Shown here: positions 46,553 through 55,073 of the stretch, piece by piece
Numbering within the stretch: position 1 is the first letter of the stretch
How the letters are laid out: the number at the start of each line of letters is the position of its first letter
Source: Allocoleopsis franciscana PCC 7113
GTDB taxonomy: Bacteria; Cyanobacteriota; Cyanobacteriia; Cyanobacteriales; Coleofasciculaceae
Direction: 5' to 3'
Length of the DNA: 64,000 bases
Assembly (NCBI RefSeq): GCF_000317515.1
Contig: NC_019738.1
Span: forward strand, 7,396,001 to 7,460,000
Notes under the pieces: generated by a model
What the model saw: only the letters and a program-made list of their open reading frames with translations
Database searches by the model: none
What the model was told of the DNA's origin: nothing
Program-made: the position numbers and the translations under genes

Positions 46553-46708
46553 ACAAAGTTTCTATTACTAACGTTGCCTCATGGTACAAAAGTTACTCCT
46601 CGCAAAGTTGCTTATGACAAAAAAAATCGACATTGGCTTCTGATTAGCGATGCTGTTCATTCACGGGGTTGGGTTTTCATACCTTATGTATCATGTTCCT
46701 TTGATTGA
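46553..46708 (+). pseudogene. Possible SH3-like domain remnant
   Basis: In the same frame after the stop of the HEPN-like remnant, 51 codons read FLLLTLPHGTKVTPRKVAYD, then KKNRHWLLISDAVHSRGWVF and a stop. LPHGTKV...WLLI...GWV resembles a bacterial SH3-like repeat. No start codon in a good position. Could be chance. Confidence 0.25.
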
Positions 46709-46766
46709 GAATTAATGCAGTCTGTAGGGCTAAATTTATTCAACTTTCTCCAACGGCGGAAAATTC

Positions 46767-47144
46767 ATGAATCTGAAAGCGATACTATTAGCTACAATCA
46801 TCGGTCTATCTGTACCTGCGATCGCAGATATTGCTCTTGACACTCACGCTGTTGCCCAAATCTATGCCAATGAAGGCACGTATACTGATAGCGAATGGCA
46901 AGTGACTATTGGCTACGATGGAAATGCCTTGAGCTACTACGGGGAAAATCTGAGAACAGGCGATAGCATAAGGCTAAGAGGGGCAAAAGTTTCAGGCAAT
47001 AGCCAGCGTCGTATTTATACCTGGACTAATGGCAATATCCGCTATCAAGTTGCATGGAAACCTAGTGAGCCGCAAATCATTCGTCTCGAAGTGTTTGATG
47101 GGAGGGGAAGAAAAATACTAAATCGTCTTCTCTATAATGGCTAA
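46767..47144 (+). CDS. Small secreted protein of unknown function
   Basis: 125 residues with a signal peptide of about 20 (ILLATIIGLSVPAIA). The mature part is polar and beta-rich by appearance: WQVTIGYDGNALSYYGENLR, RRIYTWTNGNIRYQVAWKP, EVFDGRGRKILNRLLYNG. No family recognised. ATG start with no strong ribosome-binding site nearby. It is flanked by other secreted-protein genes on the same strand, spaced too widely to call an operon. Confidence 0.65.
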   Translation: MNLKAILLATIIGLSVPAIADIALDTHAVAQIYANEGTYTDSEWQVTIGYDGNALSYYGENLRTGDSIRLRGAKVSGNSQRRIYTWTNGNIRYQVAWKPSEPQIIRLEVFDGRGRKILNRLLYNG

Positions 47145-47203
47145 GAATAGTACATAAGCACTAAGTGTGATGTGGTGCATTTAAATACAAAGAGAAATAC
47201 TAC

Positions 47204-47857
47204 ATGATGAGAGTACTTCCGCTTTTTGCCTCGGTAGCGATGGTTGCTTTCAGTGGTAGCTCCGCTGTGGGGGCTACCCTAGTTGGGTCAGAACTGAACC
47301 TTCGTGTTGAGATACAACGCACTCCAACCAGTGAACTCCTCGTTAATTCCTTTCCTGCATCTGCAATTGTGAGCGAATCGGCAGTGGAGTTTCCAAACGC
47401 GCAGAGCTTAGGTTCAGTTCCAGGATTCTCCCTTGTAAATGTTGCGATCAATGCTGGCGCAGATTACCTGGCAATAGATTTCGATAATGCAGGAATTGGT
47501 ACATTTGCCAACACATTTAAGAACAGCTACGTATTCGCATTCTCTGCACCCGTTGCCTTGCAAATTACTGATGTGTTGATTGACCCAAGCACCACGTTGG
47601 ATTTAACATCCGATCGCGTTACTTTTGACGGAAATGAACTGTCCGTAAACGTCCAGGGGCTTCGCTTTAATTCCAATTCATTTGCCCGTCTTAACCTGAG
47701 TACTGTTGCTGCTTCTGAACCATCTGAACCAGATGTTAGTGTGCCTGATTCAGGTGCAGTAGCCGTTCCCGAACCTACCTCTGTCCTCTCGCTGGGCATC
47801 GTGGCATTGGCTGGAATTATTCTCAAACGGCGTACCAATCGTAAAGCTCTTCAATAG
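47204..47857 (+). CDS. PEP-CTERM sorting-domain protein
   Basis: Exported protein destined for exosortase-type processing. Of 217 residues, 1-23 form a signal peptide (ASVAMVAFSGSSAVGA); the middle 150 are of no recognised family; the C-terminus is a complete PEP-CTERM anchor: VPEPTSVLSLGIVALAGIIL then KRRTNRK. Two ATG codons in a row open the gene. The exosortase itself is not in the window. Its intact anchor contrasts with the lost one of the DUF1194 gene upstream. Confidence 0.85.
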   Translation: MMRVLPLFASVAMVAFSGSSAVGATLVGSELNLRVEIQRTPTSELLVNSFPASAIVSESAVEFPNAQSLGSVPGFSLVNVAINAGADYLAIDFDNAGIGTFANTFKNSYVFAFSAPVALQITDVLIDPSTTLDLTSDRVTFDGNELSVNVQGLRFNSNSFARLNLSTVAASEPSEPDVSVPDSGAVAVPEPTSVLSLGIVALAGIILKRRTNRKALQ

Positions 47858-48197
47858 ATGTGACGCGCCAGCAGCATAATAAATTGATGGAGCGGACGTA
47901 ACAAATATCTTGGTGAGAAGATGAGGGGAAAACAAGCGCGCCCTTCACTTTTTTACTGATAGGCGATCACCCTCTTTGTAGCGTTCTAAAGATGCCCTAG
48001 CTTTTCTTGCAGCCGAGGCGATGACGGAAGAGGCATTTTAGTCCACTTAAGTGGACTTCATCTATGAGCCAAGAGTTTAAACTCTTGGCGGGTTATGTTG
48101 CTCCGTAGAGAATGGTGCAAGCTCTCAGATAAGTTACTCTCTCAGTTGTAGCGTTATAAGCTAATACGGCTTCATCTCCTTACCAGAGAATTAAAAA
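47858..48197. other. Intergenic region with palindromes
   Basis: 340 bp between convergent genes. Apart from the two palindromes at 48041-48088 nothing was recognised. A HIP1-related octamer lies at about 48208, inside the next gene. Confidence 0.45.
48041..48088. repeat. Two perfect palindromes (REP-like pair)
   Basis: GTCCACTTAAGTGGAC (48041-48056) and CCAAGAGTTTAAACTCTTGG (48069-48088), 12 bp apart. Paired palindromes of this form are dispersed in cyanobacterial genomes. The layout resembles the triple hairpin at 44137-44216. Confidence 0.7.
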
Positions 48198-49571
48198 TTA
48201 AACCACGCGATCGCTACGAATACACTCCCGATACCAATCAAAACTAGCCTTAGGAATTCGTTTTTGGGTTTCATAATCAATATAAGTAATCCCAAAGCGG
48301 CGATCGTACCCCCACGCCCACTCAAAGTTATCCATCAAACTCCAAACAAAATAACCCTTAAGCGGATACCCCTCACTTACCGCTCGATGTGCCGCCTTTA
48401 AGTGCTGCCGCAAGTACATAATTCGATCCGTATCAATGACTTCACCATTGACATTTAACTCATCTTGTGCAGCGCAGCCACTCTCAGTAATCAAGATGGG
48501 TAAATCCTCACACCCCAGTGTCTCACTAACATGACGGATGCCCCAATAAATCGACTCTGGCACGATATTCAGCCAAGGCATGTGCATCCGAGGATAGCCC
48601 TGGGGTAAGTCGAGGAACTCGTAACCCACTTTGTTGTCAGCCGCCCGGACATAAGTGCCTGTGTATATATTTAAACCTAGGCAATCTAAGGGCTGATGAA
48701 TGGTTTCTAAATCCCCCTCGCGGATATCCGGCGCATGGCTGCCCAACTGTTCGATTAAAGCCGGACTATAAGCGCCAGTGAGGACAGGAAAAATGATGCC
48801 GCCATTTTGTCCACAGGTATGGAATGCCTGCTTTGCCGCTTCGATATGACGGGGTGACTCGTTGATGGGAACCGTTACAGAAATATTGTCTACCAAGGCG
48901 ATCAAACAAGGCACTGGTGAGACAGCGCGAATCGCTTTACACCCTAAACCATGAGCCAGTAAGGCGTGGTGAGACGTTTGCCAGATTTGTTTGAGCGAAT
49001 TAACCTGTGTTCCGGGAGCATGAGGGGGTTCCTTGCCCACAGCATAACCCAAGTGAGTAAAGCACATGATTTCATTGATCGTCATCCAGTGCTGGATGCG
49101 ATCGCCCAACCGACTCACCACCGCCGTCACATAGTCTGCATAGTCAAACGCCATCTCCCGACTTTGCCAGGAACCATATAAATCTTCCAACGCCTGGGGA
49201 GAGTCCCAGTGAAACAGAGTCGCATGGGGGGTGATTCCATGTGCTAATAAGCAGTCTACCAGGCGCTTATAAAAGTCCACCCCCTCTTCATTAACAGCCC
49301 CCCGCCCATCAGGAATAATCCGAGGCCAAGCGATACTAAAGCGATAATGCTTGATACCCAGTTGTACCATCAACTGCACATCGTCTTCATAGCGATAGTA
49401 GTGCTCACAAGCCACAGCACCCGTATCACCATTGAGAACCCGTCCAGGAGTAGCGCTGAAGGTATCCCAAACACTCGGTTTACGCCCCCCAGCCTCTGCC
49501 GCCCCTTCAATTTGATAGGATGCCGTTGCCGCACCCCACAAAAAACCCTCTGGAAATTGGTAACTAGTCAT
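48198..49571 (-). CDS. GH1 family beta-glucosidase
   Basis: Retaining glycoside hydrolase that releases glucose (or related sugars) from beta-glucosides. The 457 residues start with the GH1 N-terminal signature FPEGFLWGAATASYQIEGA; the acid/base Glu167 is in MTINEIMCF and the nucleophile Glu363 in ILITESGCA; FVWSLMDNFEWAWGYDRRFG is also diagnostic. No signal peptide, so cytoplasmic. The standard motifs read NEP and TENG; both show a one-residue variant here (NEI, TESG). ATG start. Whether it also acts on beta-galactosides cannot be told. Confidence 0.95.
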   Translation of the reverse strand: MTSYQFPEGFLWGAATASYQIEGAAEAGGRKPSVWDTFSATPGRVLNGDTGAVACEHYYRYEDDVQLMVQLGIKHYRFSIAWPRIIPDGRGAVNEEGVDFYKRLVDCLLAHGITPHATLFHWDSPQALEDLYGSWQSREMAFDYADYVTAVVSRLGDRIQHWMTINEIMCFTHLGYAVGKEPPHAPGTQVNSLKQIWQTSHHALLAHGLGCKAIRAVSPVPCLIALVDNISVTVPINESPRHIEAAKQAFHTCGQNGGIIFPVLTGAYSPALIEQLGSHAPDIREGDLETIHQPLDCLGLNIYTGTYVRAADNKVGYEFLDLPQGYPRMHMPWLNIVPESIYWGIRHVSETLGCEDLPILITESGCAAQDELNVNGEVIDTDRIMYLRQHLKAAHRAVSEGYPLKGYFVWSLMDNFEWAWGYDRRFGITYIDYETQKRIPKASFDWYRECIRSDRVV

Positions 49572-49644
49572 AAATTAGTTATGGGTTAACTCATGAAATT
49601 TTAGAGGGGAGAGGGGGCAAGAGGCAGAAAGGGTGAGATTTTTG

Positions 49645-50379
49645 TCAGGCTTTATATTTCACCGAGCAACCATAGGGCTGCGTCGTCGGTTTGCTCACTG
49701 GTTGACCATTCTTCACTGCCTTCAAAGCATCCGTTACATAGTTCTCTGCTTTGGAGACATCTGCTTTGTTACTCGAAGAGATGCTGTCAATGGCACCTGC
49801 ATAGGCTAGCTTGCCCTCTGGCGTGATGACAAACATATGGGGTGTTGTGCGGGCACTATAAGTACGACCGATTGTCCCATCAGAGTCGAGCAAAACGGCT
49901 GTGGGAGCAGCATTGCGGCTCTTGGTGAGTTCATTAGCCTTTTGACCCTCGACATTGCCCTGTTGTCCTGGTGCCGAAGACACAACGGATAGCCAGACAA
50001 CGCCATCACCGGTGGCAGCTTTCTGCAACTTTTGCATATTGCCCGATTCGTAATGCTTGCGGACAAAGGGACATTCGTGGTTCGTCCACTCTAGGACAAC
50101 GGTTTTACCCTTGAAGTCGCTGAGGCGATGCGTCTTCCCGTTACTATCGACGCCTGTAAAGTCAGGTGCTGGTTCGCCAACACGCGCTACAGTTGCACTG
50201 GCTTGCGTTGAGGTGACGGGTTGGTTGCTGGCAGGTTGAGTCGTCGATTCAGTTGGGTTGGTGGTTCCGGAGTTGGAAGCTGTTTGATTTGGGGTGCTGC
50301 AAGCCGTCGTGAGGGTGACCAAAGTAGCGATCGCACCAACCAAAAAGCTTTTCTGAAGCATGGACTGTCTCATAACCAT
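49645..50379 (-). CDS. Thioredoxin-fold redoxin, probable lipoprotein
   Basis: AhpC/TlpA-like thiol protein. Of 244 residues, the first 27 form a lipoprotein signal (lipobox LTTAC), then a Thr/Ser/Gln linker of about 40, then the redoxin domain (VGEPAPDFTGVDSNGKTHRL, VVLEWTNHECPFVRKHY, TPHMFVITPEGKLAYAGAID). The active-site Cys stands alone in ECPF (no CxxC), with a second Cys near the C-terminus (QPYGCSV). It probably acts outside the cytoplasmic membrane; the DsbD-like reductase gene just upstream on the same strand is a likely electron donor. Confidence 0.87.
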   Translation of the reverse strand: MVMRQSMLQKSFLVGAIATLVTLTTACSTPNQTASNSGTTNPTESTTQPASNQPVTSTQASATVARVGEPAPDFTGVDSNGKTHRLSDFKGKTVVLEWTNHECPFVRKHYESGNMQKLQKAATGDGVVWLSVVSSAPGQQGNVEGQKANELTKSRNAAPTAVLLDSDGTIGRTYSARTTPHMFVITPEGKLAYAGAIDSISSSNKADVSKAENYVTDALKAVKNGQPVSKPTTQPYGCSVKYKA

Positions 50380-50518
50380 TTTAGATTTTAGGTTTGGATT
50401 TTAGAACTATTGTCAGTTGGTCGTTTGGGGCGTTCAACTGCCCTGAAGAATCAAACAAAACGGTATCATATGATACCATCTCTTGGCATCTGGAGATTGA
50501 AACGAGGGATTTATTGAA

Positions 50519-52726
50519 CTAAGATGACACCTGTTTTAGGGCGTCTTGCAGGGTGGCGGGAGCCAGAACCTGAGGCAGAATCACGGGTTCTCCTTGGTCT
50601 AACCCACGGGGATAGAGGACGTAGAGCGGTACACCACTGCGTCCAAACTGGCTCAAGGCTTCAGTGATAACTGTGTCGCGGTTTGTCCAATCGGCTTTGA
50701 CTAACGCTACGCCTTTTTGCTGGAAGGCAGATATCACCTCAGGTTGATTCAGTGCGACTCGTTCATTCATCAAGCAGGTAACACACCAAGCCGCAGAGAA
50801 GTTGACAAACACGGGCTGATTTGACTGACGCAATCTCTCCAATTGTTCAGTGGTGTAAGGTTGCCATGCCAAACCTGACTGAGATGGGTTGGTTGTCCCA
50901 GAATTTGTTACCTGTGAATTTGGGGCTGGAGAGTTTTCAACGAGAGGGGTAAGAGTGAGTGCGAGGACGAGGGTTGAGATCGAACCAACCCAGCATATCC
51001 GCCGCCAGAACTGTCGAGATGTTTGGGTTTTATGATAGAGCCATGCGGCAAAGGCGATCGCCAGCAAACCCGCCAGTGCCACACTTAAACCATCTGTCCC
51101 GGTTTGAAGCGTCAGCACCCACAACAACCACGCCACTGCTCCATAAATGGGAAATGCTAGCAGTTGTTGGAATGTTTCCATCCAGGCTCCCGGTTTGGGC
51201 AGGTAGCGCCGCACAGCAGGGGTGAAGCTGATGACTAGGTAGGGGAGTGCTAGTCCCAAACCGAGGGTAAGGAAAATTGCGATCGCAACAGGTGCGGGTT
51301 GAGTCAGCGCCGCACTCACTGCTGTTGCCATAAATGGAGCAGTACAAGGAGTTGCCATCACCGTTGCTAGCACCCCAGTGAAAAACTCACCGACATAGCC
51401 CGATTTAGAGGCTAACCCCTGTCCCAGTCCCATAATGGAGGCTCCCACGACGAACACCCCAGACAGGTTCAGTCCCACCGCAAACAATACGTATGCCATG
51501 ACGAGGACGAACGCAGGCGACTGAAGCTGAAAGCCCCATCCAATCTGCTGCCCCAGCCCCCGCAGAACCAATAGTACACCAACCACTGCCGCAAAACTCG
51601 CTAGCACTCCTGCCGTAAACGCCAACCCGTGCATTCGAGCTTGTTGGGTACTCTGCTGCGCCTTTTGAGCAATCCCCAACGCTTTGAGCGACAGCACTGG
51701 GAACACGCAGGGCATCAGATTGAGGACAATGCCTCCTATCAACGCTAGCAGTAGGGTATTCCAGAGGTTTACAGTTGATTGAGCATTGGCAGGAGAGGTG
51801 GCGGCTGACGTTTCAGCAGGTTGTGCTGCAATAACGAATGCCTGAGTCGTGGTTTGGCTATCCAGCTTCTCCCGTACAACGAGTACGCCCTCAACTTTAT
51901 CCGGTGCCGCCTGATTACCTTGAGCAACTCGCAGGGTTAATCCCTTGTCATCAAAGGCAACAGTCTGCTCTGCCGCGTTGGAAATTACACCATCTTGATA
52001 GGGGAAGAACGAAACCTGCTCAATCTGTCCAGCCTTGAGTGCTGGTGCGTTCACCCGAAGTACCAGATTATTTTGCTCTGCTTGGAAACTGACGTTCCAG
52101 GGAGAGGGCTGAGGCAGTGCCTGACGGGTTTTCGCAAACGCATCTGCCCAAGTGGCATCAACGGTAGGAGCATCCGGGGTAACAGGCAAGGTTAGCTCAA
52201 AGGTCGCTTCTTCCGGTACACACTCCACCTCACACACCAACCAAGAGGCTTTGGCTTGCAGCGTAACAGGCTGCTGGGTTGGCAAATTGACGGGTGGTGT
52301 CAGTTCCGTTAGGAGTAAATTCTCGCCCTTGTATCCGAAATTCATCAGTGGACCGATTGGCATCCGTTGGGGGTAAGGATACACCAACTCACCGACTTTA
52401 AACCCATTGGGGAGTGTCCACTCCATCCGAGTGGGGGCACCGGAGTCACCCGGATTGCGCCAGTACGTATGCCAGCCGGGGCTACTTTTGAATTGTAGCC
52501 CCACCCAAAACGGCGTGCTCGGTTGGATGGTTTTGACTTCGCTGATGAGTTGTACTTCGGTGCGAGCGCTTTTAAAGGGCTTTGCCCATACAGGTTTGGG
52601 CAACCCACCGAAGATTCCACAGGCGAGTATCCCAGCGAAGAGCCAGATGAGGAACCGACTCAGGATGTGATTACCGTGGCTGTATTCCTGTTTGTTAGAC
52701 AGAATCACCAAATTACTATCCTGCAT
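50519..52726 (-). CDS. DsbD/ScsB-like thiol:disulfide interchange protein
   Basis: Membrane reductase carrying electrons from cytoplasmic thioredoxin to extracytoplasmic partners. From ATG at 52726 (735 residues; an upstream TTG at 52759 is less likely): signal/anchor at about 22-45; N-terminal domain of the ScsB/DUF255-linked type (FKSSPGWHTYWRNPGDSGAP) with a Cys pair in VCEVECVPEE; a central membrane domain of about eight segments with the redox cysteines in LNLMPCVFPVLSLK and ATPCTAPFM; a C-terminal thioredoxin domain with WCVTC. It sits 139 bp upstream of the redoxin lipoprotein gene. Confidence 0.92.
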   Translation of the reverse strand: MQDSNLVILSNKQEYSHGNHILSRFLIWLFAGILACGIFGGLPKPVWAKPFKSARTEVQLISEVKTIQPSTPFWVGLQFKSSPGWHTYWRNPGDSGAPTRMEWTLPNGFKVGELVYPYPQRMPIGPLMNFGYKGENLLLTELTPPVNLPTQQPVTLQAKASWLVCEVECVPEEATFELTLPVTPDAPTVDATWADAFAKTRQALPQPSPWNVSFQAEQNNLVLRVNAPALKAGQIEQVSFFPYQDGVISNAAEQTVAFDDKGLTLRVAQGNQAAPDKVEGVLVVREKLDSQTTTQAFVIAAQPAETSAATSPANAQSTVNLWNTLLLALIGGIVLNLMPCVFPVLSLKALGIAQKAQQSTQQARMHGLAFTAGVLASFAAVVGVLLVLRGLGQQIGWGFQLQSPAFVLVMAYVLFAVGLNLSGVFVVGASIMGLGQGLASKSGYVGEFFTGVLATVMATPCTAPFMATAVSAALTQPAPVAIAIFLTLGLGLALPYLVISFTPAVRRYLPKPGAWMETFQQLLAFPIYGAVAWLLWVLTLQTGTDGLSVALAGLLAIAFAAWLYHKTQTSRQFWRRICWVGSISTLVLALTLTPLVENSPAPNSQVTNSGTTNPSQSGLAWQPYTTEQLERLRQSNQPVFVNFSAAWCVTCLMNERVALNQPEVISAFQQKGVALVKADWTNRDTVITEALSQFGRSGVPLYVLYPRGLDQGEPVILPQVLAPATLQDALKQVSS

Positions 52727-52969
52727 GTTGATCTGTGTTATGCGCTTGTAGTAACGCAAGAGTGTAATCTTTCGGCACTCTAGGCAGCTCTTTAGTCTGA
52801 CAGACCCTAGAAAGGTGCCATCAATTTTGGAACTGTGCTGTCATCTCTACTTTTTTAATAAATTTTAACAAACTCAAGAAAAGATTCAACTTCCTAGAAG
52901 CTGAGCAATCCACCAGACTCGATATCAGAGTGCTAACCTGCTTTATGAGAGGTTCTGAACACAAACTGG

Positions 52970-54901
52970 ATGAGTATTTTCACACTGCAATCCGTTAAAA
53001 AAGACTTTGGCATTAAGGAAATCCTCAAAGATGCCAGTTTTAGTCTAGACACCACCGATAAAGTTGGCTTAATCGGCACCAATGGTTCCGGTAAATCGAC
53101 CTTACTCAAGATGATTGCTGGCATCGAACCCATTGATGGCGGTCAAATTATAGTCAATCCTGGAGAGAAAATTGTCTACTTGCCCCAGCAGCCCGAATTA
53201 GATGAAAATAATACCGTTTTAGAACAGGTGTTTGCCGACAGTGGCGAACAAATGACCCTAATCCGCGAGTATGAGGAACTGTCTCACAAATTAGCTCACC
53301 ATCCAGAGGATAGCCAACTCCTAGCGCGTCTCTCTAAGGTGACACAGCGCATGGAATCAATCGGCGCTTGGGATTTGGAGACAAAGGCAAAAATTATCCT
53401 GACTAAATTAGGGATTGAAGACTTCGAGGCTCGGATTGGTAACTTATCCGGTGGTTATCGCAAGCGCATCGCTTTAGCCGCCGCGTTGTTATCGGAACCT
53501 GAAGTGTTACTAATGGATGAACCGACAAACCATCTGGATGCCCTATCCGTGGAGTGGTTACAGAGTTACCTGGCGGGTTTCCGAGGTGCACTCCTGCTAA
53601 TTACTCACGATCGCTATTTTTTGGATCGGGTCACTAATCGTATCCTGGAAATTGACCGAGGCGACCTCTACACTTACTCTGGCAACTATTCTTACTACTT
53701 AGAGAAAAAAGCATTAGCGGAAGAATCGGCTGTTAGTAGTCAGCGTAAACATCAGGGGGTTTTGCGCCGCGAGTTGGAATGGCTCAAGCGAGGGCCAAAA
53801 GCGCGGAGTACCAAACAAAAAGCGCGAATTGACCGCATTCATGAGATGCAGGGGAAGGAGTTTAAACAAGCTCAGGGTAAGGTTGAAATTTCTACTCCCG
53901 GTCGTCGGATTGGCAAGAAAGTGATTGAATTGGAGAATGTTTCTAAAGCTTATGATGAACGGACTCTGATCAAAAACTTTAGCTACGAATTCACCCCTGA
54001 TGACCGTGTGGGAATTATTGGCGGCAATGGCGCAGGCAAATCCACGCTGATGGATATGATTACCGGACGAGTGCAACCCGATTCCGGTAAGGTTGAGCTT
54101 GGCTCCACCATTCACATCGGTTATTTTGACCAACATTCTGAGGCTGTGTTGGAGGCGATTAACGAAAATCAGCGGGTGATTGACTACCTGAAAGAAATTG
54201 CAGAATACGTTAAAACCGCAGACGGAACGTTAATTACGGCTTCGCAAATGCTAGAGCGTTTCCTATTTCCTGGAAACCAGCAATATGCGCCGATTAATAA
54301 ACTTTCTGGGGGAGAAAAACGCCGTTTATTTTTGCTGCGAGTGCTGATGAGTGCCCCGAATGTGTTGATTTTGGATGAACCGACGAATGATTTAGATGTG
54401 CAGACACTTTCGATATTGGAAGAATATTTAGAAGAGTTCAATGGCTGTGTGATTGCGGTTTCTCACGATCGCTATTTCCTTGATCGCACAGTACAGAAAA
54501 TCTTTGCCTTGGAGCCTGGGGGAAACATCCGGCAATATCCTGGCAATTACTCGGTTTATCTGGACTACAAGCAGGCAGAAGAGACAACAAGTCCTCAACA
54601 ATCAGCTAAGTCTGAGCCGAAAAAAGACGAAATCGCAAAAGCCGAGAAGTCGGAGAAAAACTCATCTCGTAATAGCAAATCGCGTCAGCTTTCTAGCTGG
54701 GAAAAGCGCGAGTTTGAGGAGCTTGAGGGCAAAATCGCTCAATTGGAAGCTCAGAAAGCAGAGACAGAAAAAGTGTTGTTCAATGCTCCCCCTGGTAAAG
54801 TGACTCAAGTTCAGGAACTGTATCAGCAATTAGAAACTTTAAATCAGGCCATTGAAACAGCAACTGAACGCTGGTTAGAATTGGCAGAGTTGGATTCTTA
54901 A
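52970..54901 (+). CDS. ABC-F family ATPase (Uup-like)
   Basis: Soluble twin-ABC protein acting on the ribosome or, for Uup, also in DNA-related processes. The 643 residues have ABC1 (Walker A GTNGSGKSTLLK, signature LSGGYRKRIALA, Walker B LLMDEPTNHLD), an arm/linker of charged helices (KRGPKARSTKQKARIDRIHEM), ABC2 (GGNGAGKSTL, LSGGEKRRLFLL, LILDEPTNDLD) and a C-terminal coiled coil of about 70 residues (SWEKREFEELEGKIAQLEAQ), as in Uup. ATG start; monocistronic. No membrane domain, so not a transporter. Confidence 0.93.
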   Translation: MSIFTLQSVKKDFGIKEILKDASFSLDTTDKVGLIGTNGSGKSTLLKMIAGIEPIDGGQIIVNPGEKIVYLPQQPELDENNTVLEQVFADSGEQMTLIREYEELSHKLAHHPEDSQLLARLSKVTQRMESIGAWDLETKAKIILTKLGIEDFEARIGNLSGGYRKRIALAAALLSEPEVLLMDEPTNHLDALSVEWLQSYLAGFRGALLLITHDRYFLDRVTNRILEIDRGDLYTYSGNYSYYLEKKALAEESAVSSQRKHQGVLRRELEWLKRGPKARSTKQKARIDRIHEMQGKEFKQAQGKVEISTPGRRIGKKVIELENVSKAYDERTLIKNFSYEFTPDDRVGIIGGNGAGKSTLMDMITGRVQPDSGKVELGSTIHIGYFDQHSEAVLEAINENQRVIDYLKEIAEYVKTADGTLITASQMLERFLFPGNQQYAPINKLSGGEKRRLFLLRVLMSAPNVLILDEPTNDLDVQTLSILEEYLEEFNGCVIAVSHDRYFLDRTVQKIFALEPGGNIRQYPGNYSVYLDYKQAEETTSPQQSAKSEPKKDEIAKAEKSEKNSSRNSKSRQLSSWEKREFEELEGKIAQLEAQKAETEKVLFNAPPGKVTQVQELYQQLETLNQAIETATERWLELAELDS

Positions 54902-55073
54902 TTGTCGGGGATGTTCAACCCGGAATCATCCTCCGACTGAATACCGCCTGAATTCGATGTAAGCGATCGCTTTTCAACCGCCCTCAACCTGAGGCAAGAT
55001 ATCTAGGAGCACAACTTATCATGCTCCTACGATAATTGGAGTGTTCCCATCAATTCAAACTGTAATCATGAAC

